Shown here one piece after another: positions 1-10,211 of a stretch of 64,000 nt of DNA. Under the pieces are notes generated by a model. That model was given only the letters and a program-made list of their open reading frames with translations, was not told the DNA's origin and ran no database searches. How positions within the stretch are numbered: position 1 is the stretch's first letter; each line of letters begins with the position of its first letter. Position numbers and translations under genes: made by a program. This DNA comes from Mycobacterium sp. 852014-52450_SCH5900713 (GTDB taxonomy: Bacteria; Actinomycetota; Actinomycetes; Mycobacteriales; Mycobacteriaceae). The stretch lies in the NCBI RefSeq assembly GCF_001667075.1, contig NZ_LZIL01000043.1, positions 1-64,000 of the forward strand, in the 5' to 3' direction.

Positions 1-75
1 CGTCTGGGCGTGCACCTCGAAGCGGCCCGCCATCGCCCGCATTTCGTGCGGGTCAGTCATAAAACGTGTTGCCAT
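1..75 (-). CDS. esxM: EsxM-like WXG100 protein of ESX-5, N-terminal 25 codons only
   Basis: Only the start lies in the window; the gene continues beyond base 1. The 25 residues begin MATRFMTDPHEMRAMAGRFE and continue VHAQT, which closely match the start of the M. tuberculosis EsxM/QILSS family (Rv1792 and paralogues), helical-hairpin proteins secreted as heterodimers with an EsxN-type partner. The ATG at 75-73 is preceded by a clear Shine-Dalgarno AAGGAG at 89-84. It follows the PE gene on the same strand, as PE19-esxM-esxN do in M. tuberculosis. The partner and the rest of the ESX-5 locus (eccD, mycP, eccE, eccA) are expected to the left. The family is clear; which paralogue it is remains inference. 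Confidence 0.85.
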   Translation of the reverse strand, partial: MATRFMTDPHEMRAMAGRFEVHAQT

Positions 76-360
76 GTGGCTGTCTCCTTATTAAGTGAGT
101 ACTCAGATACTTGCGGTGGTTACGACGATGGCCGGACCGGTCACGCGCTGGCGAACCGCCGAGCCGAATGCAAAAGGATGATCCCCCCTTCCCGTCAGCC
201 GGCGGCCACCGGTTGCTCTAACGCGGTGAGACGGACGTCAAACCCGAACTCCGGCGTTTGAGTTGTCCGGCCGTCAGCCCCCGAGATCATCGGTAGCTGG
301 GCGGTCAGGTGGGATTCCACGTCGAAGACGTCCTGTCCCAGACCCTCAACCGCCAACCGA
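76..360. other. Intergenic stretch between PE and esxM
   Basis: About 285 bases without a convincing gene. It holds the ribosome binding site of esxM at 84-89. No strong promoter, inverted repeat or terminator was seen. The esx pair may be read from the upstream PE/PPE transcript or from a promoter here that I cannot place. Confidence 0.4.
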
Positions 361-660
361 CTAGCCCGTGGCAGCTGCGTTGATTGCCTCGGTCGCAGCG
401 TACGAGCCAGAACTTGTCGACAGCGTGTTCACGAACGCCTCGTGAATGGCGGCGGCCTGCGCGCTAACCGCCTGGTACATCTGCGCGTGGGCCGCGAACT
501 GCGCCGCCGTCAGCGCCGACACCTCGTCGGCAGCGGCGGGCACCACCCCAGTCGTGGGGGCGGCGGCGGCCGCGTTCTGAGCGCTCAGCGTTGAGCCAAT
601 GGCCTGCAAGTTTCCGGCCGCCGCGGCCAGAGCCTCGGGCTGTGTGGTCACGAACGACAT
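361..660 (-). CDS. PE family protein (PE19-like), ESX-5 substrate
   Basis: A 99-residue protein consisting only of the PE domain, the usual length for a bare PE. It starts MSFVTTQPEAL and forms two predicted helices of a hairpin that pairs with a PPE N-terminus. The C-terminal tail has the YxxxD/E type VII export signal (Y-A-A-T-E, about residues 87-91). A strong Shine-Dalgarno (AGGAGGG, about 671-677) precedes the ATG. It lies downstream of two PPE genes and upstream of esxM, the place of PE19 (Rv1791). It is probably exported by ESX-5 as a PE-PPE dimer, most likely with one of the two adjacent PPE proteins; the partner is inference. Confidence 0.9.
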   Translation of the reverse strand: MSFVTTQPEALAAAAGNLQAIGSTLSAQNAAAAAPTTGVVPAAADEVSALTAAQFAAHAQMYQAVSAQAAAIHEAFVNTLSTSSGSYAATEAINAAATG

Positions 661-1130
661 ACTTGGTTCCCTCCTAGTTCAATCCCCGACTCTGCAGAGA
701 GTAGATGACCGCGACCCCTGAAGCAGTTTCGGAAGCCGCCTGTTTGCAACTGTTCACTTGACGGTACGGCGAATTCATTTTTGGTAACGCCACAGTAACA
801 GCGTCTGACCTGGATCGCAGCACCTTGCAGTCGCGTCACAGCAAACTGTGACAGTCCAGGCAGGCAAAGTTGCTGGTGGGCGTTTCCCAGCCCCTGTGGC
901 ACCGCGGCTCCCGATAAGATCTCGTTGCTCGCAAACTCCTTCCGCACGGTCGGCGACCGCCCACAGCATCCTCGATGACCAGGCCTCTCCGAAAGGGTTT
1001 TGAGTCCCTTGAGCAGGGGCACTAGGTCCTCTCGGCCGGGATGGTCGCGGCGCCGCGCGGCACCACGAGGCGTGACTGCGTCCACGTCCATTCCTCGCCC
1101 GCGCCGGCTGCGCGTGGTCACCGTGGGCGA
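661..1130. other. PPE-PE intergenic region with short palindromes
   Basis: 470 bases with no credible gene. Open frames here run antisense or lack ribosome binding sites. Visible elements are a 10-bp palindrome CTCTGCAGAG (690-699), a perfect inverted repeat GTCACAG/CTGTGAC with a 4-nt spacer (835-852), and the PE Shine-Dalgarno. The length suggests that PE-esxM has its own promoter, but no hexamer pair was convincing. Confidence 0.4.
835..852. repeat. Perfect inverted repeat upstream of PE
   Basis: Seven-base arms GTCACAG and CTGTGAC around CAAA. It sits about 175 bases upstream of the PE start. It could be an operator or a small hairpin in the leader. The arms are in the opposite order to a CRP site (TCACA then TGTGA). 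Confidence 0.4.
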
Positions 1131-2348
1131 TCAGCCGGCGAAGGGGGGTCGGGCCATGACGGTGGGGCGGAATCCGTATCGGGGTCCGGCGCCGGCGTGG
1201 GTGCCGGAGCCCATACCGGCCAGGGGCATGCCGCCGAGCAGGTTGCCCGGTCCCCCGGGGCCTTCGGGGGCGGCGCTGATGGCGCTGACCGGGATGGCGG
1301 TGTGGCCCATGGCCGGCACGGCCGGGCCGCCGGTCCAGGCCACCGGCACCGACAACTTGCCCCCGATGGAGGCCGCGCCGCCGATGGCCGCGGCTGGGTG
1401 CACCGCACCGGCACCGCCGCCGAGCAGACCGCCGAGTCCGCCCAGGCCGGGCAGCGCCTTGGCGGCCGCGGGAGCCGCGCCACCGATCAACCCCACCGTC
1501 TTGGAGATCTGGGTGAACGTGTTGGCCATACCGGTACTGAAGTAGGGCAGACCCTCGGTGTTATAGAACAAGCCGGCGAACGGGCTGTAGCCGTTGACAA
1601 GTGTCCCCAGGTTGGAAGGCAAGACGGTTTGGCCGGTCAACAGGAACCACAGCTCGCTTAGCGGGTCGGTCGACTGTTGCGCGGCCTGAGTCACCTGCGG
1701 GGCGGCGGTCGTCGTGGCGGTGGTGGCGGCTTTTTGCACGGTGTTGGCCGTGTTGCCCGCGGTGGTGTTGGCCGTCGCGTTGGCCAACGTGCTGGCCTGG
1801 GTGGTCGTGCCCGCGTCGTTGGTGACCTTGGGCGCGGCCTGAAACTGCGTGATGCCCTTGGTCGCCGCCGTGGACTGCGCCGAGTAGGCGGCCATCGCGC
1901 CGGCATCCTGGGCCCAGAACTCGCCGTACTGGGCCTCCAACTGCGCGATCGCCCCGGTGTTCTGCCCGATCACATTGGTGGCCTGCAACTGCTGCACCAG
2001 CGCCCGGTTGGCCGCGATCACCGGCGGAGGCACCACCGCCGAAAACGCCTGCTCATAAGCCGCCGCCGCCGAGCTGGCCTGCACGGCCGCCTGCTCGGCC
2101 TGCGCCGCCGTAGTGGCCAGCCACTCCGCATACGGCGTCGCCGCGGCCGCCATCGCCGCCGAAGCCGTGCCCGCCCACTCCTCACTGGCCAGCTGGGTCA
2201 CCACGTTCTGATAACTCAACGCCGCCGACTGCAACTCCGCAGCAATCGCATTCCACGCCGACGCCGCGGTCATCAACGACCCCGACCCCGGACCGGCATA
2301 AATCCGCGCCGAATTAACCTCCGGCGGAAGCGCCCCAAAATCAAACAC
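1131..2348 (-). CDS. PPE family protein, SVP subfamily (PPE27/PPE26-like)
   Basis: A 405-residue PPE protein. The N-terminal PPE domain (about residues 1-175) opens with FDFGALPPEVNSARIYAG and contains the WxG-type turn (EEWAG). A Thr/Ala-rich linker follows, then the SVP signature GGKLSVPVAW near residue 315 and the C-terminal YGFRPTVMARPP tail typical of ESX-5 PPE-SVP proteins. PPE proteins pair with a PE protein and are exported by ESX-5 to the cell surface or medium. The start is GTG at 2348-2346 with an AAGGGG-like Shine-Dalgarno just upstream. It is the second of two PPE genes in tandem, an order like PPE26-PPE27-PE19 in M. tuberculosis. Confidence 0.92.
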   Translation of the reverse strand: MFDFGALPPEVNSARIYAGPGSGSLMTAASAWNAIAAELQSAALSYQNVVTQLASEEWAGTASAAMAAAATPYAEWLATTAAQAEQAAVQASSAAAAYEQAFSAVVPPPVIAANRALVQQLQATNVIGQNTGAIAQLEAQYGEFWAQDAGAMAAYSAQSTAATKGITQFQAAPKVTNDAGTTTQASTLANATANTTAGNTANTVQKAATTATTTAAPQVTQAAQQSTDPLSELWFLLTGQTVLPSNLGTLVNGYSPFAGLFYNTEGLPYFSTGMANTFTQISKTVGLIGGAAPAAAKALPGLGGLGGLLGGGAGAVHPAAAIGGAASIGGKLSVPVAWTGGPAVPAMGHTAIPVSAISAAPEGPGGPGNLLGGMPLAGMGSGTHAGAGPRYGFRPTVMARPPFAG

Positions 2349-2698
2349 GAATTACCCCTTACCGCGTCGCAGCTGCATGAATGACGTCGAGTAGTGAAAG
2401 ACGATAGAGCGCATCCGGCCGGCCCCCGGCCGTGCCGACCGGCTGACGTCAGAGCTGGCCGGGCGCGGGCGCATCGCCCGCGGCTGCTGCGCCCCGGTGG
2501 TCCAGAGCTGACCACGCGCTGGGCGTCCGGCCGTTTGTCCGCCATGAGGTGGGAAAACAGTCTCCCGGTGATCGCCCTCGCGCGTCACCGGGCCGTAGCC
2601 GGGGGGCCGCGCCGTCGTCGCTACCGGGCTCAGCCGCAACCGGCTCTCCATAAAATCCCGACGCGGATAAAACGAATGAGTTGTGTTCATATCCGCTG
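2349..2698. other. Intergenic region between the two PPE genes
   Basis: 350 bases with no supported gene. It contains an inverted repeat with 8-base arms CCCGGTGA (2564-2571) and TCACCGGG (2585-2592), 13 bases apart. This could form a hairpin after the upstream PPE gene or before the downstream one. No T-run follows, so it is not a standard terminator. Confidence 0.35.
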
Positions 2699-3952
2699 CT
2701 ATCCGGCCGAGGGTGGGCGGGTTAGGACGCTGTAGCGGAAGCCGTATTTGTGGGAGTAGCCCGCGGCTGCCCCGGCGCGTCGGCCCATCACGCCGGTGGG
2801 CATGCCGCGCAGCAGGGCGTTGCCCGGCGGGCTCGCCGTCGCCCCGGCGGTCTGGACGGGAAGGGCCTCGGCCTCGTTGGCCGGGCTGACCGCCGAAGTC
2901 AGCGTGGCCCACTGCTGGGGCACCGACAAACCCCCGACCTGGGTGGCCTGCCCGGCACCGGCCGAGACAACGTTGCTGCTCAGGCTGCCCAGGTTGCCCA
3001 GACCCAACTGGGCGAACTGCGGCGTCGGATACCACGCACCACCGGCACCGGCCGTGCTACCACCAGGACCCGACACCAACTGCTGAGCAAGCTGCGACCA
3101 AAACGCCGGGATACCGTTCGAGAAATAGGCAAGACCGGTGGTCTGCTTGAGCAGCACCGTGTACAAGGTCGGGTTGAGCCCCAGATAGTTGTTGGTCGGC
3201 GTGGGCAACCCAGTCTGCAGACCCTGAATCGCATTGGTCAGCCAGGTGAACGGGCCCGGCTGGGTCGTGGCCGCGGCCGTCACCTGCTGGGTCGGCGCCG
3301 CGGCCGTCACCAACTGCGTAGTCGCCAATTGCGAGGTGCTCGAGGCCACCGTCTGGGCGGTGTTACCCGCGGGCTGCTGAGCGGCCTGGGTCAGCGCCAA
3401 CGCCTGATCGGCCACCCCATCAGGGGTGGTGGTATTCGGCGGAGCCGCAAACGGCGCCAACTCCGAAGCCGTCGCCGAAGCCGCCGCATAGCCATACATC
3501 GCCGCCGCGTCTTGGGCCCACATCTCCATGTACTGGGCCTCGGTCGCCATGATCGCCGGGGTGTTCTGCCCAAAGAAATTCGTCGCGATCAACGTCGCCA
3601 ACAACACCCGATTAGCCGCAATCACCGGCGGAGGCACCGTCATCGCAAACGCCGCCTCAAACGCCGCCGCCGCCGCCCGACCCTGACTGGCCGTATCCTC
3701 GGCCAACCCCGCCACCGCACCCAACCAACTCACATACGGCACCACCGCCGACACCATCGACGACGCCGCCGGACCCACCCACGGCCCCGACGTCAACTCC
3801 GAAACCACCGAGCTATACCCACTAGCCGCCGCAGCCACCTCAGCAGCAATCTCATCCCACGCCGCCGCCGCCGCCATCAACGGCCCCGAACCCGGACCCG
3901 CATACATCCGACCGGAATTAACCTCCGGCGGTAACGCCCCGAAGTCAAACAC
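2699..3952 (-). CDS. PPE family protein, SVP subfamily (PPE26-like)
   Basis: A 417-residue PPE protein. The PPE domain spans about residues 1-175, opening FDFGALPPEVNSGRMYAG with a PWVG turn. A low-complexity middle is rich in TQ and AAP repeats. The SVP motif (GGLSVPQQW) lies near residue 345 and the tail reads YGFRYSVLTRPP. The start is GTG at 3952-3950 with Shine-Dalgarno GAGGAG about seven bases upstream. It is the first PPE gene of the block. Its upstream region is unusual: a 24-bp palindrome directly before the Shine-Dalgarno, a second inverted repeat and a 21-bp-phased repeat array (separate entries). A role as ESX-5 substrate and surface protein is inferred from the family. Confidence 0.92.
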   Translation of the reverse strand: MFDFGALPPEVNSGRMYAGPGSGPLMAAAAAWDEIAAEVAAAASGYSSVVSELTSGPWVGPAASSMVSAVVPYVSWLGAVAGLAEDTASQGRAAAAAFEAAFAMTVPPPVIAANRVLLATLIATNFFGQNTPAIMATEAQYMEMWAQDAAAMYGYAAASATASELAPFAAPPNTTTPDGVADQALALTQAAQQPAGNTAQTVASSTSQLATTQLVTAAAPTQQVTAAATTQPGPFTWLTNAIQGLQTGLPTPTNNYLGLNPTLYTVLLKQTTGLAYFSNGIPAFWSQLAQQLVSGPGGSTAGAGGAWYPTPQFAQLGLGNLGSLSSNVVSAGAGQATQVGGLSVPQQWATLTSAVSPANEAEALPVQTAGATASPPGNALLRGMPTGVMGRRAGAAAGYSHKYGFRYSVLTRPPSAG

Positions 3953-3968
3953 CTGTTCTCCTCAGTTG

Positions 3969-3992
3969 GCCGCGATCGCTGGCGATCGCGGC
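3969..3992. repeat. 24-bp near-perfect palindrome at the PPE ribosome binding site
   Basis: Arms GCCGCGATCGC and its exact complement, 11 bases each, separated by two bases. It ends only 17 bases from the GTG start at 3952 and abuts the Shine-Dalgarno. It could be a repressor operator or, in RNA, a stable hairpin that hides or exposes the ribosome binding site. Confidence 0.6.
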
Positions 3993-4235
3993 AGTCGCAT
4001 CGGATCAGTGGTGGCCGTGGTCACGGCTTCGTAAGCAATTGCCACCCGTAGGTCGCTGACGCCCGGAATCACCGACTCAGACCTCACGGTCTGCCACCCC
4101 AGTCGGCGGGCTGGCCGGCGCATCCGCCCGTCCCTTGTCCGGCGTCCAAATGTGGTCTCGTACCACGCTTCTCGGACACCCGGGTCAGGAACAACGTGCA
4201 CCTTTAGCCTCGATTGATCCCCTGCTGTCAGCAAC

Positions 4236-4272
4236 CGAGCGACAGTCCACGGTCTTGCCGAACTGTCGCTCG
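4236..4272. repeat. Inverted repeat with 11-bp arms
   Basis: CGAGCGACAGT at 4236-4246 and its exact complement at 4262-4272, with a 15-base spacer. It lies downstream of the ferredoxin and upstream of the PPE genes. It may be an operator or a hairpin between the two transcripts; no T-run follows on the minus strand. Confidence 0.5.
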
Positions 4273-4321
4273 TCAATGAGATTAGTTCGTTATCGTGGGC
4301 ACGCCGATACGCGACGCCAAC

Positions 4322-4390
4322 TGTTCATTCCAGGCCAGCCACTGTTCACTCCCAGTCGGCTGCCGTTCATTTCTGCGAACTGATTGTTCA
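4322..4390 (-). repeat. Four-copy array with exact 21-bp phasing (RRRTGAAC)
   Basis: The core GTTCA (TGAAC on the minus strand) recurs at 4323, 4344, 4365 and 4386, exactly 21 bases apart. On the minus strand each is preceded by three purines and T (GGATGAAC, AAATGAAC, GAGTGAAC, GAATGAAC). Twenty-one bases is two helical turns, so all copies face one side of the DNA. This looks like a cooperative activator or repressor array for the PPE block. The regulator is unknown. Confidence 0.55.
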
Positions 4391-4421
4391 TCCGCGGTTT
4401 GCTTTCAACGCGGTTCGGACG

Positions 4422-4628
<207 letters not shown>

Positions 4629-4644
4629 CTACCCGGCTCCGTGA

Positions 4645-6009
<1,365 letters not shown>

Positions 6010-6041
6010 TCCTGCCAACCCCAACGCAGCGGCATTCCGTC

Positions 6042-9000
6042 TTACTTGCGCAACTCCGTCGCCGCGACCTGTACGAACACGCCGGTGTCCTCGGCCATCA
6101 GCAGGCCTCGACCGCGGGGCAGCGGGCCACCCTTCATCTTTCCGCGGATGAATCCCTCGTCCGGGTCGGCGTCCATCACCAGCAACGGCGCATTCGCCTG
6201 GGCCAGGGCCCGCAGCATCGGGTCGCTGCCCGCCGAAGACCAGCCACCGAAGGTGCGCGTCACCAGCACGTGCAAGCCGACGTCGGCGGCCCGGGTCACC
6301 CACGGCGCCGCCTTGTGCAGCGGCGAATCGAATCCGGCCGGCAGCTGCTGGATGTCGTCGACGATCAGGAAGATCTCCGGGCCGCTCCACCACGACCGCG
6401 CCAGCAACTCTTCCGCGGAGAGGCCGGGCGGCGGTTCGCGTCCGGCCAGGACGGCTGCCAGCTCGCCCATCATCGCCTGGACGCCGTCGAGGTTGTACGC
6501 GAACTTCTCGACGTAGTCCGGGCCCAGTGTGGTCAGCAGCTGACGTCGTGGGTCCACCAGCCACACCTGTGCCGACGGCTGGCCGGCCGGTGGCGGAGGT
6601 GCGCTGCTGGCTCCCGGCGCGTACAGGCGGCCGATTTCGCTCATGATGGTCGCCAGCGTGGTGGTACGCCCACATTCGCGTCGACCCGTGACCATCAGGT
6701 GCGCATTCTCGGCGAAGTTGAGGTAAACCGGCGACAAATCCAATTCGGAGATGGCCCAGGCGATTCCGCCCGCGCCGACCCCTTGTCGGGTGTCCCGCGC
6801 GGCCAGCTCGCGCAGCTGCTCCACGTCGAACCGAGCGGGGAGCCGGCGCACCGGTGGGGCCTGGCCGCTGGTGAGACGACTGACCGCGTCGATGACGCTG
6901 TCGGATTCGAAGACATAGCCCGCTGTGGTGGCGAGTGCGGGCCGGGCAACCAACGTGTGCAGACCCGCCTGCGGGTCGGAGTCCAGTCGGACGTAGTTGA
7001 CCGCGACCATGCCGCGGCCCGGCTTGACCGGAACGTCCTTGGCGAAGCGGGACCGCACCAGCTTGGCGTCCTCCACGGCCGCCAGCCGCAATTCGACCCG
7101 GGAGCCGAAGCCACTGCGCACCGGGGGCCGCAGCTCGGATTCGCGGTCCGCGGTGACGATCACGTGGACCCCGAACGAGGGGCCCTGGTTGATGATCAGG
7201 TTCACCTGCTCGATCAGCACCTCGTTCTCTTCGGCCAGCGCCCGATAGTTGTCGACCACCAGGTAGACGTCGCCGAACCCGTCGTTGGGGACGGGGCCGG
7301 GCTCGCCGCCGAACTTGCGGCGCCGGAACACCTCCATCGAGGCGATCCCGTACTCGAGGAAGGTGCTCTTCCGCTGCCGCACCAGCGCCAGCAGCTCGGC
7401 CACCGTCCGGCGCACGCCGTAGGGATCGGTCGGGCCGGCCACCTCACCCACGTGCGGCAGCCGGGCGACGGTGGTCAGCGCGGTGCTGCTGTAGGCCAGG
7501 CAGTAGAACTGGACCTGCTCGGGGGTGTGGGTCAGCGCGGCCGAGCAGATCAGGGTCTGCAGGGCCGTGGTCTTACCCGAACCGCCGGCGCCCAGGATCA
7601 GGACGTTGGCGCCCGGACCCGAGGTGTCGACCGTCCACGGCGGCTGGTCGTGCTTGAACGGACGGTCGATGATCCCGATCGGGAAGACCAGGTCGCGGGC
7701 CGTGCCGTAATCCTCCTGCCACGGGTGGCCGAGGAACCGGTTGACCAATTCGTCGATGGGGATCGGCTGGTTGAGCGGCGGTTGCCACAGCCGGTACGGC
7801 TCGAAGTCGATCTTGCGCAGCTGATCGATGATGACCGTGCCGACCTTCGGAACCCGGATGCCCTCGACGTCGTCGTCATCGCGCGCCGTGCCGTCGGCTT
7901 CCAGCGTCTCGCCATTCGTGATGGCGGCCGGCGTGAGCTCCGGTCCGCCCACGCTCACCTCGAGCGGGGTGAACGAGTTGGTAAACAGTTGCGGGCGAAC
8001 GTAATCGATGCTGTGCACCAACGCAGGCGCTTCCTCACCGTCGTCGGTGAGCCCGCGGGGGAAGTAGTCCCGCCACAGGAACTCGGCCTGGAAGCGGACG
8101 ATGTCTTCCAGGCTGCGCCGGAAGTAGCCCAGACCCGCCTGCGCCGGCAGGTTCACGGCGTTCGGCACACCGGCCGCCTGCGCCGCACCGGCGGTGCGCG
8201 CCTTCAGCACCAGCCGGTAACCCATGTTCTCCATGAGCTTTTCGGCGCGGCTTTCAATGGTCTGCGACGCCATCATCAGGTGGATCCAGTAGGCGCGGCC
8301 CTGCCGGCCGATCGAGTCGAGCACGTCGACCGCGGTCGGCATGATGCGGAACCATTCGTAGAACTCGTCGATGACCACCACGAGCATCGGCAGCGGCGCC
8401 ATGTCCTGGCCGCGTGCGCGCATCCTGAGGCGGACCGAGTTGTACTCCTTGGCGTCGTCGACACCGGCGCTGTCGCAGATCGCCTTGCGCCGGGCGATCT
8501 CACCCCACAGGGCGTCGAGGAAGCGCTCCATGAGCGCCTGGTCCTCTTCCAGGTCGGTGATGATCCGCGACACGTGCGGTACGCCGGCGAACGGCTTGAC
8601 CGCCGACCCACCCTTGAGGTCGGCCAACACGAACTGCAGCTCTTCCGGCGGGTGGCTGAGCATCAGCGACTCGATCACGGTTCGCACCAGCGTCGATTTA
8701 CCGGAACCCGTCGTACCGGACATGACGCCGTGCGGGCCGTCACCGCCCTCGTCCAGCGACTTCATGTCCAAGAACAGCAACTCGCCGTTGTCCGAACGAA
8801 CACCGAACGGTGCCCGCAACCGCGATCGGCCCATCGAGTCGTTACGGCTGCCCCACAGCGACTCGAAGTCGATGCGGCCCGGATCGTCGATTCCGTAGTA
8901 GGCCATGATGTCCCGGGCGCCGATGTGGGCCACCCGCTGACCGATCTCTTCGTACGCCTCGGCGAGCCGCCAGCGAGCCACCGCCTGGGCGAATTCCTCC

Positions 9001-10211
9001 GCCTCCGCGATGCTGATGTGGTCGGTCAGCGCGAAGAACCACGGCTTCTCGTCGATCACCATCCAGGTGTCGCGGTCGCGGGGCAGCGCCTCGATCACAC
9101 CCTTGTCGTCGAACCGCAGGCTGCGCTCGGGGACCGCCGTCCACATCGAGGAGCCGGTCAGGTCGAAGAACGTCACCCCGTCGACGCCTTCGGAGCTGAT
9201 CACGTACTCCCACTGGGGGTCGACGACGTCGGCGACGATCACCGTGTGGGGCGTCGGAGTCTGCGCCGACGAACTCGCGTGCCGCGGCGTGAAAGAGCCA
9301 CGGCCGGCGAATAATTCGGCCTGCTCGGCGGCGAACTCGCGTACCGAGCTGTAGACCATCCGCGCGTTCCCCGCGGCGTCCTGACGTCGCGAGTCACCGA
9401 AGTGCGGAAGCCACTTCACCCAGTCCCACTCGTCGAGATCCGAGGTGACGACGACCATCTGAACGTGATCCGGGCCGTGCGAGAACGCCAGCTGGCAGAT
9501 GATCGCCCGCATCAGTCCCAGGACCTGCTCCCGCTCCCCGTCGAGCGAGTACCAGGGTTCGACGAGCAGCGAGATCATCTTGGGCAGGTTGTAGACGACG
9601 CTTTGGTAGCGCCCGAATTCCTGCAGCGCCTTCCCCGTCACCGGCTCCAGCTCGATGTCGGTCGGCATGTTCTGGGGCTCACCCCAGGTCACCTCGGGAC
9701 GCGTCATGCCGACGCCGACCCGCACCACCCCGAAGTTGAGGTCCTTGCCGTCGGGCTTGCGTTCCCACATCCGCGACGATCCCACCGCGGCGGACAGCGT
9801 GGTGGGCGCCGGGTGGAACCACCGGTAGTTGGCGTCCATGCTGTCCGCCGACTCGTGGGCGGTCTCGCGCAGCATGTCGAGCATCAGCATGAACTGGGCG
9901 CGCATCGCGTCCAGCTTGGGCCGGCTCATCTGCTGCTGACCGCCGAACCGGCCGCCGAACATCATCATCGCGACACCACCGATCATGAAGATCGGGAAGA
10001 TCGACCCGGCGCCGCCGAACACGTGCGACCCGCTGGCGAAGGTCATGGCGACCATGCCGATCAGCAGGCCGACCACCACGACGCCGACCACGATCAGCCA
10101 CCAGGGCTTGCCCTCCGGCGGCGGAATGCTCAGGGGTGTCGGAAGGACGATGTTCTCCGGCTTGATGACCGGAGGCTTCTCCGGTGTCGGCCGAGCAAAC
10201 CCGCGTTTCAC
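6042..10211 (-). CDS. eccC5: ESX-5 secretion ATPase EccC5
   Basis: A 1389-residue FtsK/SpoIIIE-type motor that recognises and drives export of ESX-5 substrates. Two membrane segments lie near residues 36-90, followed by a DUF domain and three ATPase domains. The Walker A motifs are GTTGSGKST (about 497), GAGGSGKTT (about 872) and a degenerate GRRECGRTT (about 1174). The Walker B of domain 1 is a full VVVIDEF; those of domains 2 and 3 are VVDNY and IVDDI, lacking the usual Glu in domain 2. In EccC proteins only the first domain is usually fully catalytic. It is one unbroken reading frame, where the M. tuberculosis gene was first annotated as two. The start is GTG, overlapping the eccB5 stop (GTGA), so translation is coupled. 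Confidence 0.97.
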   Translation of the reverse strand: MKRGFARPTPEKPPVIKPENIVLPTPLSIPPPEGKPWWLIVVGVVVVGLLIGMVAMTFASGSHVFGGAGSIFPIFMIGGVAMMMFGGRFGGQQQMSRPKLDAMRAQFMLMLDMLRETAHESADSMDANYRWFHPAPTTLSAAVGSSRMWERKPDGKDLNFGVVRVGVGMTRPEVTWGEPQNMPTDIELEPVTGKALQEFGRYQSVVYNLPKMISLLVEPWYSLDGEREQVLGLMRAIICQLAFSHGPDHVQMVVVTSDLDEWDWVKWLPHFGDSRRQDAAGNARMVYSSVREFAAEQAELFAGRGSFTPRHASSSAQTPTPHTVIVADVVDPQWEYVISSEGVDGVTFFDLTGSSMWTAVPERSLRFDDKGVIEALPRDRDTWMVIDEKPWFFALTDHISIAEAEEFAQAVARWRLAEAYEEIGQRVAHIGARDIMAYYGIDDPGRIDFESLWGSRNDSMGRSRLRAPFGVRSDNGELLFLDMKSLDEGGDGPHGVMSGTTGSGKSTLVRTVIESLMLSHPPEELQFVLADLKGGSAVKPFAGVPHVSRIITDLEEDQALMERFLDALWGEIARRKAICDSAGVDDAKEYNSVRLRMRARGQDMAPLPMLVVVIDEFYEWFRIMPTAVDVLDSIGRQGRAYWIHLMMASQTIESRAEKLMENMGYRLVLKARTAGAAQAAGVPNAVNLPAQAGLGYFRRSLEDIVRFQAEFLWRDYFPRGLTDDGEEAPALVHSIDYVRPQLFTNSFTPLEVSVGGPELTPAAITNGETLEADGTARDDDDVEGIRVPKVGTVIIDQLRKIDFEPYRLWQPPLNQPIPIDELVNRFLGHPWQEDYGTARDLVFPIGIIDRPFKHDQPPWTVDTSGPGANVLILGAGGSGKTTALQTLICSAALTHTPEQVQFYCLAYSSTALTTVARLPHVGEVAGPTDPYGVRRTVAELLALVRQRKSTFLEYGIASMEVFRRRKFGGEPGPVPNDGFGDVYLVVDNYRALAEENEVLIEQVNLIINQGPSFGVHVIVTADRESELRPPVRSGFGSRVELRLAAVEDAKLVRSRFAKDVPVKPGRGMVAVNYVRLDSDPQAGLHTLVARPALATTAGYVFESDSVIDAVSRLTSGQAPPVRRLPARFDVEQLRELAARDTRQGVGAGGIAWAISELDLSPVYLNFAENAHLMVTGRRECGRTTTLATIMSEIGRLYAPGASSAPPPPAGQPSAQVWLVDPRRQLLTTLGPDYVEKFAYNLDGVQAMMGELAAVLAGREPPPGLSAEELLARSWWSGPEIFLIVDDIQQLPAGFDSPLHKAAPWVTRAADVGLHVLVTRTFGGWSSAGSDPMLRALAQANAPLLVMDADPDEGFIRGKMKGGPLPRGRGLLMAEDTGVFVQVAATELRK

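Larger units (their letters stand above)
3953..4421. promoter_or_regulatory. Complex regulatory region upstream of the PPE block
   Basis: 469 bases between the ferredoxin stop and the first PPE gene with no convincing gene. It carries three structured elements annotated separately: a palindrome at 3969-3992, an inverted repeat at 4236-4272, and four 21-bp-spaced repeats at 4322-4390. The concentration of dyads and phased repeats suggests that the PE/PPE/Esx block has its own controlled promoter apart from the ferredoxin. A 104-codon open frame (3962-4276, minus strand) lacks a ribosome binding site and known motifs. Confidence 0.5.

Noticed and set aside
835..852. GTCACAG/CTGTGAC as a CRP (cAMP receptor) site
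   Set aside because: A CRP site reads TGTGA-N6-TCACA; here the arms are in the reverse order.
648..1121. 157-codon minus-strand frame between PPE and PE
   Set aside because: It overlaps the PE start and ribosome binding site in another frame and has no family features.
2564..2592. CCCGGTGA/TCACCGGG as an intrinsic terminator between the PPE genes
   Set aside because: No T-run follows on either strand; GC-rich 8-bp hairpins occur often by chance in this genome.
3962..4276. 104-codon minus-strand frame upstream of the PPE genes
   Set aside because: No Shine-Dalgarno, no recognisable motif, and it runs through two perfect inverted repeats that look regulatory.
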